This document shows, piece after piece, positions 47,505-56,527 of a stretch of DNA of 64,000 nt; position 1 is the stretch's first letter; each line of letters begins with the position of its first letter. Position numbers and translations under genes: made by a program. Source of the DNA: Symbiodinium natans (Eukaryota > Sar > Dinophyceae > Suessiales > Symbiodiniaceae); the NCBI GenBank assembly GCA_905221605.1, contig CAJNDS010002224.1:1139023-1203022 (forward strand). The letters are read 5' to 3'. Below the pieces are notes generated by a model that was not told where the DNA came from, ran no database searches, and saw nothing but the letters and a program-made list of their open reading frames with translations.

Positions 47505-48854
47505 CTATTCCTGGTGCCTCGTGGCACTCCTAAGGACCAGGACCAGCGGTGGCAGCAGCAGCATCATGTCCATCACCTCAACGCTGGAAATCATCGTGGG
47601 AGGCATGATGTTAATTAGCTGACACGCGTGAGCCCAGGAGACGTTGTCCTTAAAGGCCTTTGTATGGATATCGGCCGCCATTTTGGCGGTGACCTCGTAA
47701 GCCAGAGACACGTATCCCTCCTGGAACACCTCGTGCATCCACGCAATGCAGATCCCGCGTGAGCGTTCCAAATGGCGCATCGTCGGGTTCTTGCCTGTGC
47801 GGACCACGCCGATCATCGTTTGATTGTCATCGTAGAACACGAAATTAGGATCTTTGCCCCCAATCAAACGCCACAATGTGATGGCCGGAATGCCAATACG
47901 CGACATAGCATAATCCGCAGCCACAATTTCCGCTTCGGGAGTAGAGTGGCTGGCGCAACCCTGTCGTTTACTGACACCCGCCAACGGGAACCGTGTGTGC
48001 GGTCCCTGAATGTGCATATGAGCCCCCGAAGTAGAACGCAAACTCTCGCCACAACCAGCGTAATCCGCATCCGCATACAACCCTATGGAAGTAGCATCCA
48101 TGGAATCGCCAACCCATCCGATCATCTTATGACCTTTGGACTGATGGAGGTAGCACATCAAATGATGCAGAGCCGCATCCTCCTTCTTGGACCACTTTGT
48201 AATGCGTCGCGCAAGGTTGTTTATGCTTCGCAGCAAATCAAACCTGCAAATTCTTGCAGCGTAGAGCAACTTCATGAGGATGCTCGCCGCGTGCGGGGCA
48301 AGAGTACCCCTTTCTGCCTCATCGAGTTCCGTTTCCTGTGGGCCCTTGGGAACCGGTGGTGGAGGTAGAAGCCGTCCGCCCTTATCGACAGGCATTGTGT
48401 GTCCACACCATTGACACCGATGGCTGGCAGCACCTGGATGACAAGGCGCCCTAGCCGGGTGATTTTTGGTTTCTTCAACTGGACTGGGAGATGGTACCTT
48501 TTTAAATTTGTCCACAGGAAATCCCGTGGTTTCACAGTACTTTTGCACTGTCATTTCGAGATAGGTTTCCATGTCATAAGTGACAGTTCGCACCTTGGTG
48601 TTGTCGTGAAGTTTGGCTTCTCCCTTTGAGATTCGACATCCCAAATACAAACCAAGCGGAGTTTCCTCCTCAAGACGAAGTTCCTTACGAAGCATGTTCC
48701 ACCCCTTTGGGAGGTTCTCCGCCGGACCGGCGAGCTTCAGGTCGTCGACGTAGATGACCAATAGGAGCTTCATTCCCAACTGGTGCAAAACCCATCTTCT
48801 GGACTGCGGTGTGACAATGTTGTTCCCACATTGTACCAGCGTCCGGATGCCCAT
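47505..48854 (-). CDS. Copia pol, C-terminal part (RT end and RNase H)
   Basis: A 449-codon frame that continues the polyprotein of 48685-55560 in another frame. It has the reverse transcriptase catalytic YVDDLKLAG (about residue 34), then RNase H with LYADADYAG, TPEAEIVAADY and FYDDNQTM, and the usual HTKAF motif near the pol end. The last 30 or so residues (after INIMPP, from about 47595) no longer look like pol and overlap the host-gene side, so the element is cut here and lacks its own polypurine tract and LTR. The frame break near 48770 falls just before YVDD and would stop enzyme production unless frameshifting occurs. Confidence 0.8.
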   Translation of the reverse strand: MGIRTLVQCGNNIVTPQSRRWVLHQLGMKLLLVIYVDDLKLAGPAENLPKGWNMLRKELRLEEETPLGLYLGCRISKGEAKLHDNTKVRTVTYDMETYLEMTVQKYCETTGFPVDKFKKVPSPSPVEETKNHPARAPCHPGAASHRCQWCGHTMPVDKGGRLLPPPPVPKGPQETELDEAERGTLAPHAASILMKLLYAARICRFDLLRSINNLARRITKWSKKEDAALHHLMCYLHQSKGHKMIGWVGDSMDATSIGLYADADYAGCGESLRSTSGAHMHIQGPHTRFPLAGVSKRQGCASHSTPEAEIVAADYAMSRIGIPAITLWRLIGGKDPNFVFYDDNQTMIGVVRTGKNPTMRHLERSRGICIAWMHEVFQEGYVSLAYEVTAKMAADIHTKAFKDNVSWAHACQLINIMPPTMISSVEVMDMMLLLPPLVLVLRSATRHQE

Positions 48855-51800
48855 AGAGTGCTTTCACGAGCCTGCAGACTGGTCTGCGAAATTTCCTTCG
48901 GTTTACCGAAGGATGCCAAGCCTCGTCTGGAAGTTCAACCCAGCACGGAGTCCCCGTCAACTTAGCTTGAACGTAGGCCTGGATAGCATCCGCCATCTGA
49001 ACGTCGTTCCCGGGTAAGCACCCGTAGAAGTCGGCCCATCGAGATGCATCAAAGGTTGCCGGAGAGTTTCCGAGATCTTGGAACAGCGCCGCCTCCATAT
49101 TCTGATCTTTGACTTGATCTCCAAGCAGCACACCTCTTCCTTTGAACTTCCTTGCAGGGTCCCCTTCTTTGAGTTGATAGTTCTTCTCATAGATGAGACC
49201 ATGCACTCTTGCCATGTGCACCTTCGCGTTGGAATTCTTGGCTTCTCTGACCACGTCGTCGTACTCCCGCACTTTGCTAAAGTCGAAGACTTCCTGATCC
49301 CACAAGCCTTTCCATTCTTTCATGAACGCCTCCATGGCTTTGGGATTCTCGTACATCTCCTTGCGGTTGACTGGACGTGTAACCATGGCGTTGAAGCACG
49401 GTGCTGCACATGCAAGCTTCTCTCTGTGTTTCTCCTTGGTTGACGACACACATGGCATGCGAGGAGCTCTCAAACCGAACTCTGCCAATTCACTTGGAAG
49501 AGCGGGCAGCACATCGTCCAGAAACATTTCCGTGGCGATCTGCGTGACCTGTTCCTCGCACCATGTCGTCCCCGCCCTGAAGTCCAAATCGATCTTCTCC
49601 GCAGGCACGACCTTGGGAAGTAACGCCTCCAACGATGCAACGAGTGCGTCTTTATGCTCTTTGCCTTTCTTCTTCTCCTTGGCCTCCTTCTTGCGAGCCT
49701 TCTTGGCCTCCTTCTCTTCGACCTTCTTGATCTTCCGAAGTTCGATTTTCCTTCCTTCACTTCCGAGTTTGTGCCACTCTTCAGGAGTGAACTTTCCCTT
49801 CGGACGTGTGGAGGGTAGCAATCTTCTACCATCACTTCCAATCTTGAACGGAGCCCCTCGCTTGTCGATCTTGCAAGGTTCGCCGTCGTCATTGATGTAG
49901 ACACGACCATCGCCGGGTGTACCGAATTTCCAGAACTCAGGTTCCGGTCCGATGAGTCCAGCTTCTTTGAGCTTTGCGATGATGAACGCTGGGTCGGTCT
50001 CGTCAATGTCCGGAATAGCACGCCCCGTTGGACCGCGTGATGACGATGCAGGTTCCCCTTTGCCGTCCGGAGGTTCCGAAACGGTTTTGGGGGGAATACC
50101 ACGCTTAGTTTCCCTTTTGCTGCTCGGAGGATCCGAAGCAACATCCGGTACTCCTTCGCTCTGTGGTACACTTCCTGCACTGTCGAGAATGGAATCGCCA
50201 ATCAATCTGAGGGCTTTGGCATCTTCAGATTCCAACGCTGGTCCATCGCGAGGTTCACCGGGTTGATCATCTGGAACCTCTGAAAGATCAGGCACAATGT
50301 CATCATTCTCCATGACATAGTCGAGCATTTCCTTCTCCATGGCTTTGACGCGTTCTTGGCGATCAGGTAGGTCACCACCATCATCGCCATTGTCGTCATC
50401 ATCGTCGTCGTCACCTCCTCCTGGTGGTTTGTCTTTGATTTCTTTTCCTCCGAGATCCCTTCCTTCTTTCAGTCCTTCAAGTGTTCCGTTCATTCTCTCG
50501 TACTCGAGCTTGAGCGGAAAGGCAATTTCATCCGGCATGATGACCCGTTCGGTGATGTAGGGAATTTGAAGCTTGCGAGGTACTTTCGCATCATGTGCAA
50601 AGTTGGCATTCGCGAACTCCTTCATGTCCCACACCCGATACTTTCGTGACCATGTTTGCCCCGCATTAAGGACATACCCCGCGAAAATGCCAGGTATTCC
50701 CTTCGGGTCAAACTTTCCGCCATACGTCGGTTCACGGGTCTCGGTCGGTTTGAAGTAGACCTTTGCTCCAAACGGAATCAACTTTCCCGGGAATTCTTTC
50801 CCAGACATTCTCTGCCACGCCGACTCACCATCCACGTCCTCGGCGTTGAGATTGTGAGTGACGCAATTCAAGGCATAGGGCCAATAGTTCGCAGGTAGTC
50901 CTGCATGCAGCAACGATGTGGCTGTAGCAGTGATGACGAACTGGTTGGTCCTTTCCGCCAAAGAGTTGTTCATAGGACGTCCTGGCAACGAGTGATCCAA
51001 TGGAATTTTGAGCTTGTTCATCGCCGCAATGAACTCATCTGCGCAGTCACTATATGCCAGCCTCACTTTCTTCTTTCCCATGAATCTCTTCATACATCGT
51101 ACAACTTCTCCTTCTTCTCTGGAGATTGTGGGATATGCCGCGACCACCTTCGTGGCCACGTCGCGGAATACCAGGATTTCACGGAGCTCGTCGTCAAGAC
51201 CCACCCCCTTGTCCGTGGCTTTTCCCATATCCACAAAGTCGAACGTCACCAAGTCACCCCACTCATTGACTTCTCGTTTGAACGCTCCCTTTTGGGTTCT
51301 GAAGTGCTTCATCTTTGCTCTCACGCACGCATCGCAATAGGGATTCCGGAATCGATGGGTACAAAGATGAGCCAAGGTGTTCGCTTCGGCCTTCAGGGTG
51401 CCGACCTTCGCCCTCCTATCTGGACCAGATTCGTCACCTTCCACGTCGATCTCCTGCGCGTCGCCCTCAGCTTCAACTGGAAGTTCGGCTTGTGGTTCAT
51501 CTTCACGAGCTTCATCGCCTTCGACCACTTCGCCATCTTCTTCTTCGTCAGCTTCGGAAGCTACGTCGGGGATCTCTTCGCCGATGTCATCTAGACCTGG
51601 TACCGCAACATACGTTGAGTCGTCGTCGGTGCCATCGTCCACCTTGTCTTTGTACTTCTGCACCAAGCGGAACATTTCCATCGCTTCGGGTTCCTCATGA
51701 GCTTTGGCTCCTTTGCTTCCCACTCTGACATAGGGGATGTCTCCTTGCACGAAGAATTGTATCCTCTCGCCAGCATCGTTCACCATAAAGGGTGGACGTC

Positions 51801-54800
51801 CTGCGGGCCATACAAAGGAATAGCCGTGAAGCATGCATCTCTTCCCAACTGACAGCACAGAAGGTGTATTCTCCAATACATGTGCTTTGATGGGCTCCTT
51901 GAAGGATTTCGTCAAGAACTCCGCCGTCTGGTTGGTCATAGTGACACCATTTGCCGTTTGGAACGATGTAGACTCGCAATCCATCGCAGTGTCGATGCCG
52001 TGTTTGGCGACCTTTTCTAGAGAGATGAGGTCATGTCCGCATCCTGTGTCCATGATGAATTTCAGCTTCCTGCGAATAAATTCTGGTTGGACCATACACA
52101 TGTTCGGGTTCTTCATCAGTTCCTTACGGCTCTCATCAACGCTCAAGGCTCTTTCATGGAACTTCCCCTTCTTGTTGTCGAACTTGAACATAATCACCTT
52201 CTCGGTTCCTGGAATCCTAACTGGTATGCATCCTCCATCTTTGCCCAGACACATATCTTCCAGCAGTCGTGCCCTGGCTCTTGCTTTGTGCTTCTCGTAC
52301 TCGACTTCCGAGATGTGGTTCTCGTGCTTCAGGTTCGCTTCAGTGAAAAGTCGTGGGGCGAATCCTCTATCTTTGTGTGATCGCCTCGGTTTCGATGGTA
52401 CGAACTTCGTTCCTCGTTCAAAGGAAACCTTGAGGTCCTTGACGTCCCTGTGATAAGATCCGATCTCATCGTCGGTGGAGCAATCTGACGCCGCGTCGCC
52501 ATCGATTGATTCATCATCAGAATCACCGTCACCATCATCCAGGGATCGAAGAACAGGTACTGCAGGCAGACCTCGAATCGCAATCGCGGGTGCGGCAGGT
52601 TCAGGTTTCTTCTTCTTGTCCTTCGCCTTCGCCTTTGCCTTTGCCTTCGCATTCGCGTCGGTTTCCCCGGTTGCGGGCGCTGCCTTAGCCGGGTCATGCT
52701 TGAAAGGGCAATTCTCTCGGCTGCAGGATCCGTTCTTGCTCCACTGAAAACAAGGTCGTTTCGATGGCTCTGATGACGGGCTCCGCGCTCTCTGATTCTT
52801 GTCATCTCGTGAAGACGGCCTTCCTCTGTCCGTGTCTTTGTGACTCCATTTGCAATTCTTCCCTGCTGCGCATCCTCCTCCGAAGTGAAACTTGCAACGA
52901 ATCTTTGCCTTCTCCTTGTCAGTCAACGATCGTGATGATGAGGGAGATCGGGATCGGTCTTTGCCTTTACCTTTCCCCTTCTTCTTGTCTTTTTCATGTG
53001 ACTTTGCTTTGCTCTTCGGGAGTACAGGCGCAGCATCCGCAGCTTCTTTGTCCTTGCCTTTCTCATTCGCCTTCTTCTTCTTGTCCTTGTCCGGCGCGGA
53101 TGATGCAGGACCTTTGGGATCCGGCCTAGCTGGTGCAGCGAGTAGGTCCTTCCCAGCAACCATCTGGTTCAGACCGTGTTGTGTCTCGTTGAGGTTCTTT
53201 TTCTCTCTCCTCCTCTGTACCGCTCGGTCCATGATCCTCAGCAGCACGTCGTGTGATCTCTCTGGATCATCATAGCTTTTGATGTCATAGTAAAGCTTGA
53301 GCTCCATGTTCATCTCAGAGGATCCTGATATCTTCTGATACAAGATGTCGCGGAGGGCATTCGTGGAAGGCACATCTTCAGGTCGAATCCGAGAGATGAT
53401 CTCTAACCACGTTGCTTTGAATGCGGCAATCTTGTTGTCCCCAGGATACTGCAGTTTGGTCAGGTAGTCGATCGTGTACACCATGTCGAGACGATCCCGA
53501 GTGCGGAAGCTTTCCATCATCATAGCAATGATCTGTCGTCCCTTCAGAACCTTGTACTCGGTCCCGCGAATGTACGCGTTTGATTTGAGGTTCACTTCCA
53601 AGAACAGATCGGCTGCTTGATCTCCAGCATTCCGTAGCATGAGAGTCATCGCGCTCGCCAGCTTCACGTCGATGCTTCTGAACTTGACATGACCCGAGTC
53701 ATTGAGCCCCTCAACATCCGGCATTGGCTTGAAAGATTCTTGCAACCACTTGATCCAGTCGCTTTGGTTAGTATCCGCACACGCGGCCAGAACGTTCGTG
53801 GTGACTGCTGCCTGCCATGCGTCCAAGTGAGTGACCTTGGGGAACGCAGGGATGTTGATCTTGTCAGCCTCTCTTCGGGATATCTTTGGCCCTTCGGTGT
53901 AATCGAGTCCATCTTCGGGTCCAGATCCACCGCCACCTCCTCCACCACCACCGTGGGGAGAAGAGTCTGGATTGCCACCACCATCACCTCCTCCACCTCC
54001 CTTCTTGATTGGCTTCCAGGATCCAGGATCGGTTTTGTCTCCGTCTTCTTCTGGTTCGCCTTCCTCCTCATTTTCTTCCTCTTCACCCTCATTCTCTTGC
54101 TCCTGTTCTTCGGCAATTATGCGCCATTGATCTCGTTCGCGACGAAGACGAGCTTCGGTGTCTCTCATTCTACTCATTTCTTCCCGAAGTTCATCCATTT
54201 GACTTTGTAAAGCTTCTCGCTGAACAGCTGTCGTAGCGCTTGCATGCGGATCTTGAGGATGATTGGGAGCAGTTGGAGGAATTTCTGAAGCCATTCCAGG
54301 CGTCACGTCGCCCGTATGCCGCGAACGCGATGGTTGCCGTACACACTGGTAGGACGTGGACGCCGTAGGTGGATCAGCAAGTAACTGTGAAGTGTGTGGT
54401 CTGGTAGCTAAGCCAGGGGGCAAGTCCAGCAAACCTGCCGTGAACATCCTTCCCGGAACCAGGTTGGGAACTGACGGTACTCCTGGAACGAGAACAGGAG
54501 GTCCACCAAACAACGATGTCCTTGTAGAAGTCGGTCGGCTTTCTGTCACTGGAATGGGCGGTCCTCCGAACAACGATGGCCTCGTGGGAAGAGCCGGGGG
54601 ACCCGAACCCTCCTTTGAGGCATCTCCACCCTGGGAATGAGCCGGCGAAGCCGAACCCACCCCAGGAATGGTGTTCCGGACCCATGTCTTGAACCTCGAT
54701 TCCGTCGTAGATGACATTGGCACATCACGATCAACTTCTTCCGGACTGCTGTAAGCTTGGGTTATTCCTGAACGGGATTGAACGCTTTGTGGACGCGAAT

Positions 54801-55560
54801 TATGCACACCTACCCTAGGCACAGAAGAAACATTATCCCACTCAGACGTTCCGGCTGACGTAGGTCGGTTGTACGTTTGAACCTGTCTCGCAGCATCCAG
54901 TTCTGACGTCAGTCGTCGATTGATGTCTTCATGAGATTGGCATTCCGTTCGTACCCTTTGCAGCTCCTGATGGATGCTGGGCAACGAAGCATGTTGGCTT
55001 TCCCATCGCTGCTCCATTTCGTGCACAGCTTGTCTCAAAGCAGCCGCTCTTTCTTCTTCCTCGTGGTACTGAGCGATGACGCCATGAATGTTCACATTCA
55101 AGAGCCTGGTTTGATCGCGTTCATCCTGTAATGCCACGCTCTCATGATGAGCATATTCTCGCATCTCACTCTTCTGTCTTTCGGATGCTTCACGTGCAAA
55201 CTCGGAGGTTCGCAGTTGATCTTCCATCTGAGCCACAATGACTTCGGCTTGTTGTAGATCGGCTCGCCTTTTCAGATTTTCATGTGCTCGAATGTTCAGC
55301 TCCTCGGTAAGTCGCTGATATTCTCGAGCTATTGTGTTTCCTTCACCATGGGCCGCTTCTTCCACGTTGACCATGTACTGCGCCATCTCGCGTTGCTGGT
55401 GCATCAACTGCTCCTGAGTCATCGTCGCTTGATGATGATTGTCGGCAGCATGTTGCTCCAATGTCGCGATCGTGGCACCAACGACTTGCTCACGTTCAGC
55501 GAGTGTAGCTTCGTGACGTTGATGGATATGAGCTGGCTGCCAGTTGCGCATTTTGATCAC
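48685..55560 (-). CDS. gag-pol: Copia gag-pol, main frame (frameshifted copy)
   Basis: A 2291-codon frame. By residue: long coiled coil (about 10-230); Pro/Ser-rich linker with a repeated SLFGGPP motif; acidic and Gly-rich linker; gag core from about 568 (INIPAFPKVTHLDAW); two CCCH fingers (C-x7-C-x5-C-x3-H near 890, C-x8-C-x4-C-x3-H near 935); protease with DTGC near 1170; integrase H-H-C-C near 1400 and D, D, E at about 1441, 1503 and 1534 (the last two are 30 apart, fewer than the usual 35); long Lys-rich linker; reverse transcriptase from about 2020 with KGRGVLLGDQ. It then runs out of frame before YVDD. The domain order fits Ty1/copia. Another frame break near 55530 separates the N-terminal piece, so this copy is probably inactive. 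Confidence 0.85.
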   Translation of the reverse strand: MIKMRNWQPAHIHQRHEATLAEREQVVGATIATLEQHAADNHHQATMTQEQLMHQQREMAQYMVNVEEAAHGEGNTIAREYQRLTEELNIRAHENLKRRADLQQAEVIVAQMEDQLRTSEFAREASERQKSEMREYAHHESVALQDERDQTRLLNVNIHGVIAQYHEEEERAAALRQAVHEMEQRWESQHASLPSIHQELQRVRTECQSHEDINRRLTSELDAARQVQTYNRPTSAGTSEWDNVSSVPRVGVHNSRPQSVQSRSGITQAYSSPEEVDRDVPMSSTTESRFKTWVRNTIPGVGSASPAHSQGGDASKEGSGPPALPTRPSLFGGPPIPVTESRPTSTRTSLFGGPPVLVPGVPSVPNLVPGRMFTAGLLDLPPGLATRPHTSQLLADPPTASTSYQCVRQPSRSRHTGDVTPGMASEIPPTAPNHPQDPHASATTAVQREALQSQMDELREEMSRMRDTEARLRRERDQWRIIAEEQEQENEGEEEENEEEGEPEEDGDKTDPGSWKPIKKGGGGGDGGGNPDSSPHGGGGGGGGGSGPEDGLDYTEGPKISRREADKINIPAFPKVTHLDAWQAAVTTNVLAACADTNQSDWIKWLQESFKPMPDVEGLNDSGHVKFRSIDVKLASAMTLMLRNAGDQAADLFLEVNLKSNAYIRGTEYKVLKGRQIIAMMMESFRTRDRLDMVYTIDYLTKLQYPGDNKIAAFKATWLEIISRIRPEDVPSTNALRDILYQKISGSSEMNMELKLYYDIKSYDDPERSHDVLLRIMDRAVQRRREKKNLNETQHGLNQMVAGKDLLAAPARPDPKGPASSAPDKDKKKKANEKGKDKEAADAAPVLPKSKAKSHEKDKKKGKGKGKDRSRSPSSSRSLTDKEKAKIRCKFHFGGGCAAGKNCKWSHKDTDRGRPSSRDDKNQRARSPSSEPSKRPCFQWSKNGSCSRENCPFKHDPAKAAPATGETDANAKAKAKAKAKDKKKKPEPAAPAIAIRGLPAVPVLRSLDDGDGDSDDESIDGDAASDCSTDDEIGSYHRDVKDLKVSFERGTKFVPSKPRRSHKDRGFAPRLFTEANLKHENHISEVEYEKHKARARARLLEDMCLGKDGGCIPVRIPGTEKVIMFKFDNKKGKFHERALSVDESRKELMKNPNMCMVQPEFIRRKLKFIMDTGCGHDLISLEKVAKHGIDTAMDCESTSFQTANGVTMTNQTAEFLTKSFKEPIKAHVLENTPSVLSVGKRCMLHGYSFVWPAGRPPFMVNDAGERIQFFVQGDIPYVRVGSKGAKAHEEPEAMEMFRLVQKYKDKVDDGTDDDSTYVAVPGLDDIGEEIPDVASEADEEEDGEVVEGDEAREDEPQAELPVEAEGDAQEIDVEGDESGPDRRAKVGTLKAEANTLAHLCTHRFRNPYCDACVRAKMKHFRTQKGAFKREVNEWGDLVTFDFVDMGKATDKGVGLDDELREILVFRDVATKVVAAYPTISREEGEVVRCMKRFMGKKKVRLAYSDCADEFIAAMNKLKIPLDHSLPGRPMNNSLAERTNQFVITATATSLLHAGLPANYWPYALNCVTHNLNAEDVDGESAWQRMSGKEFPGKLIPFGAKVYFKPTETREPTYGGKFDPKGIPGIFAGYVLNAGQTWSRKYRVWDMKEFANANFAHDAKVPRKLQIPYITERVIMPDEIAFPLKLEYERMNGTLEGLKEGRDLGGKEIKDKPPGGGDDDDDDDNGDDGGDLPDRQERVKAMEKEMLDYVMENDDIVPDLSEVPDDQPGEPRDGPALESEDAKALRLIGDSILDSAGSVPQSEGVPDVASDPPSSKRETKRGIPPKTVSEPPDGKGEPASSSRGPTGRAIPDIDETDPAFIIAKLKEAGLIGPEPEFWKFGTPGDGRVYINDDGEPCKIDKRGAPFKIGSDGRRLLPSTRPKGKFTPEEWHKLGSEGRKIELRKIKKVEEKEAKKARKKEAKEKKKGKEHKDALVASLEALLPKVVPAEKIDLDFRAGTTWCEEQVTQIATEMFLDDVLPALPSELAEFGLRAPRMPCVSSTKEKHREKLACAAPCFNAMVTRPVNRKEMYENPKAMEAFMKEWKGLWDQEVFDFSKVREYDDVVREAKNSNAKVHMARVHGLIYEKNYQLKEGDPARKFKGRGVLLGDQVKDQNMEAALFQDLGNSPATFDASRWADFYGCLPGNDVQMADAIQAYVQAKLTGTPCWVELPDEAWHPSVNRRKFRRPVCRLVKALYGHPDAGTMWEQHCHTAVQKMGFAPVGNEAPIGHLRRRPEARRSGGEPPKGVEHAS

Positions 55561-56185
55561 GTTCGCGTTCTAGCTGCTCGATCCTGAGTGATGCCCCATA
55601 GTCTTCTCGTTGCATCTCCTCTATCTTCAGTCGCAACGTGGCAATGACCTCTTCCATCTTCCGCCTTTCGCCTTCTTCCCGGATTCGTTCCGCTAGAGGG
55701 TTAGCAGACTCAACCGGGGGACCCGAATCAAGCCCGCTCCTGCCGCCAGCCGGAGGTTCCGAACTGGGGAGGCTGGTACCCAAAAGAGGGCCACCATACC
55801 CTCTTCGCGGTGACGTTTCCGGTCGTCCGGCGTCCGGCGAGGATCGTGGAGAGATTCGTGGAGAAGTACCTCTTCTTCGTCGTGGAGTACTTGGAGTGTT
55901 GGATCTCTTTGATGTTCGTTCCGATGATTGTCTGGAAGTGGATCTGAGGCGTGAAACTTGACTCATCTTCGAGTTCCCATCTTCACGCAGTACGCTCAAA
56001 CCACTTCTGGTTCGTGCGGGTGCCTTCGCAACCGCGACCATCTCAACGGCATCATCTGATGATGTAATCGCATCTGTGTCGGCGCAGCCTGTGCTTTCGC
56101 CCAATGCAGGTACAGCAATAATAGCATCACCATCACCGAAGGTCATGGTTGTGTCGGCACTCGACGACGAGGTTGGCAGTGCCAT
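55496..56185 (-). CDS. Copia gag N-terminal piece, frame-separated
   Basis: A 229-codon frame starting 53 bp inside the right LTR edge, with Ser/Arg-rich low complexity and then a coiled coil (IREEGERRKMEEVIATL) that continues, one frame over, in the 2291-codon ORF. The continuation QNAQLAA to HIHQRHE places the break near 55530. It carries two hairpin-type inserts (55714, 55750) encoding DSGPPV and SSEPPA. Confidence 0.7.
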   Translation of the reverse strand: MALPTSSSSADTTMTFGDGDAIIAVPALGESTGCADTDAITSSDDAVEMVAVAKAPARTRSGLSVLREDGNSKMSQVSRLRSTSRQSSERTSKRSNTPSTPRRRRGTSPRISPRSSPDAGRPETSPRRGYGGPLLGTSLPSSEPPAGGRSGLDSGPPVESANPLAERIREEGERRKMEEVIATLRLKIEEMQREDYGASLRIEQLERERDQNAQLAASSYPSTSRSYTR

Positions 56186-56212
56186 AGCTCAGCCCGTACA
56201 GTAGTCGCAAGT

Positions 56213-56237
56213 CGCAACCGCTATACGGCTGATAACC
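56213..56237 (-). promoter_or_regulatory. Primer-binding-site-like sequence
   Basis: On the minus strand GGTTATCAGCCGTAT follows the LTR end CACGCA with no gap. It differs from the GGTTATGAGCCC site of the 3.6-kb element at one of the first 11 bases. The complement GGCTGATAACC looks like an anticodon stem-loop (CTGATAA), either a mutated initiator-Met site or tRNA-Ile(GAU). Confidence 0.5.
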
Positions 56238-56527
56238 TGCGTGAGGTCGGGTAGTTGCTTGCACTACGCTTTGGCTCCTCACCAGCCAAATGGTCTCGCA
56301 CTTGTTTTCTGCACTGGCGTTCGCCTTCAGTCTCCGTCTCGTGCACCCGGGCGGTTTCCAGTTACGCTATTGCGCTTACTTCCAACCTATGGGTGACCTT
56401 CACTCTAGGGGTTACTTGAGCCAACATGGTGAACAGGCCACGGCGTTCTAAGGTGGGTTTCCCCGATGTGCGGCGGAGCCGACACAAAGGGGTCCCCAAA
56501 CGTGCTGTGGTTCGGGGATCATTCACA
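56238..56527 (-). repeat. 5' LTR of the minus-strand element
   Basis: Direct repeat of 32647-32936. Its outer edge runs straight into a CCCTAAA array (from 56528). Contains the covarying hairpin at 56471-56482. Confidence 0.85.
56415..56429 (-). promoter_or_regulatory. Spliced-leader relic in the right LTR
   Basis: The minus strand reads CCATGTTGGCTCAAG, 14 of 15 bases matching the 3' end of the dinoflagellate spliced leader, about 100 bp into the LTR. Confidence 0.65.

Larger units (their letters stand above)
32647..56527 (-). mobile_element. Candidate giant LTR element, interrupted
   Basis: Two 290-bp direct repeats (32647-32936, 56238-56527), about 2% different, end TG...CA. Read on the minus strand, the right one is followed directly by a primer-site-like sequence and a gag-pol, and the left one is preceded by a G-tract (32937-32942), so polarity fits a single 5'-to-3' element. 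Inside, in order: copia gag-pol (56185-47505), a 4-kb island with a + strand host-type gene (about 47600-43640), then three large orphan ORFs (43468-33528). No 5-bp target duplication is seen at the outer edges (AGACT versus CTAAA). Alternatives are two different truncated elements of one LTR family, or a misassembly. Confidence 0.45.

Noticed and set aside
46824-47618. 264-codon + frame and 185-codon minus frame over the last exon of the 44.2-47.5 kb gene
   Set aside because: The third frame gives the Gly/Gln/Trp-rich tail matching the protein's Gly-rich N-terminus and follows a good acceptor; the others are shadows of its repeats.
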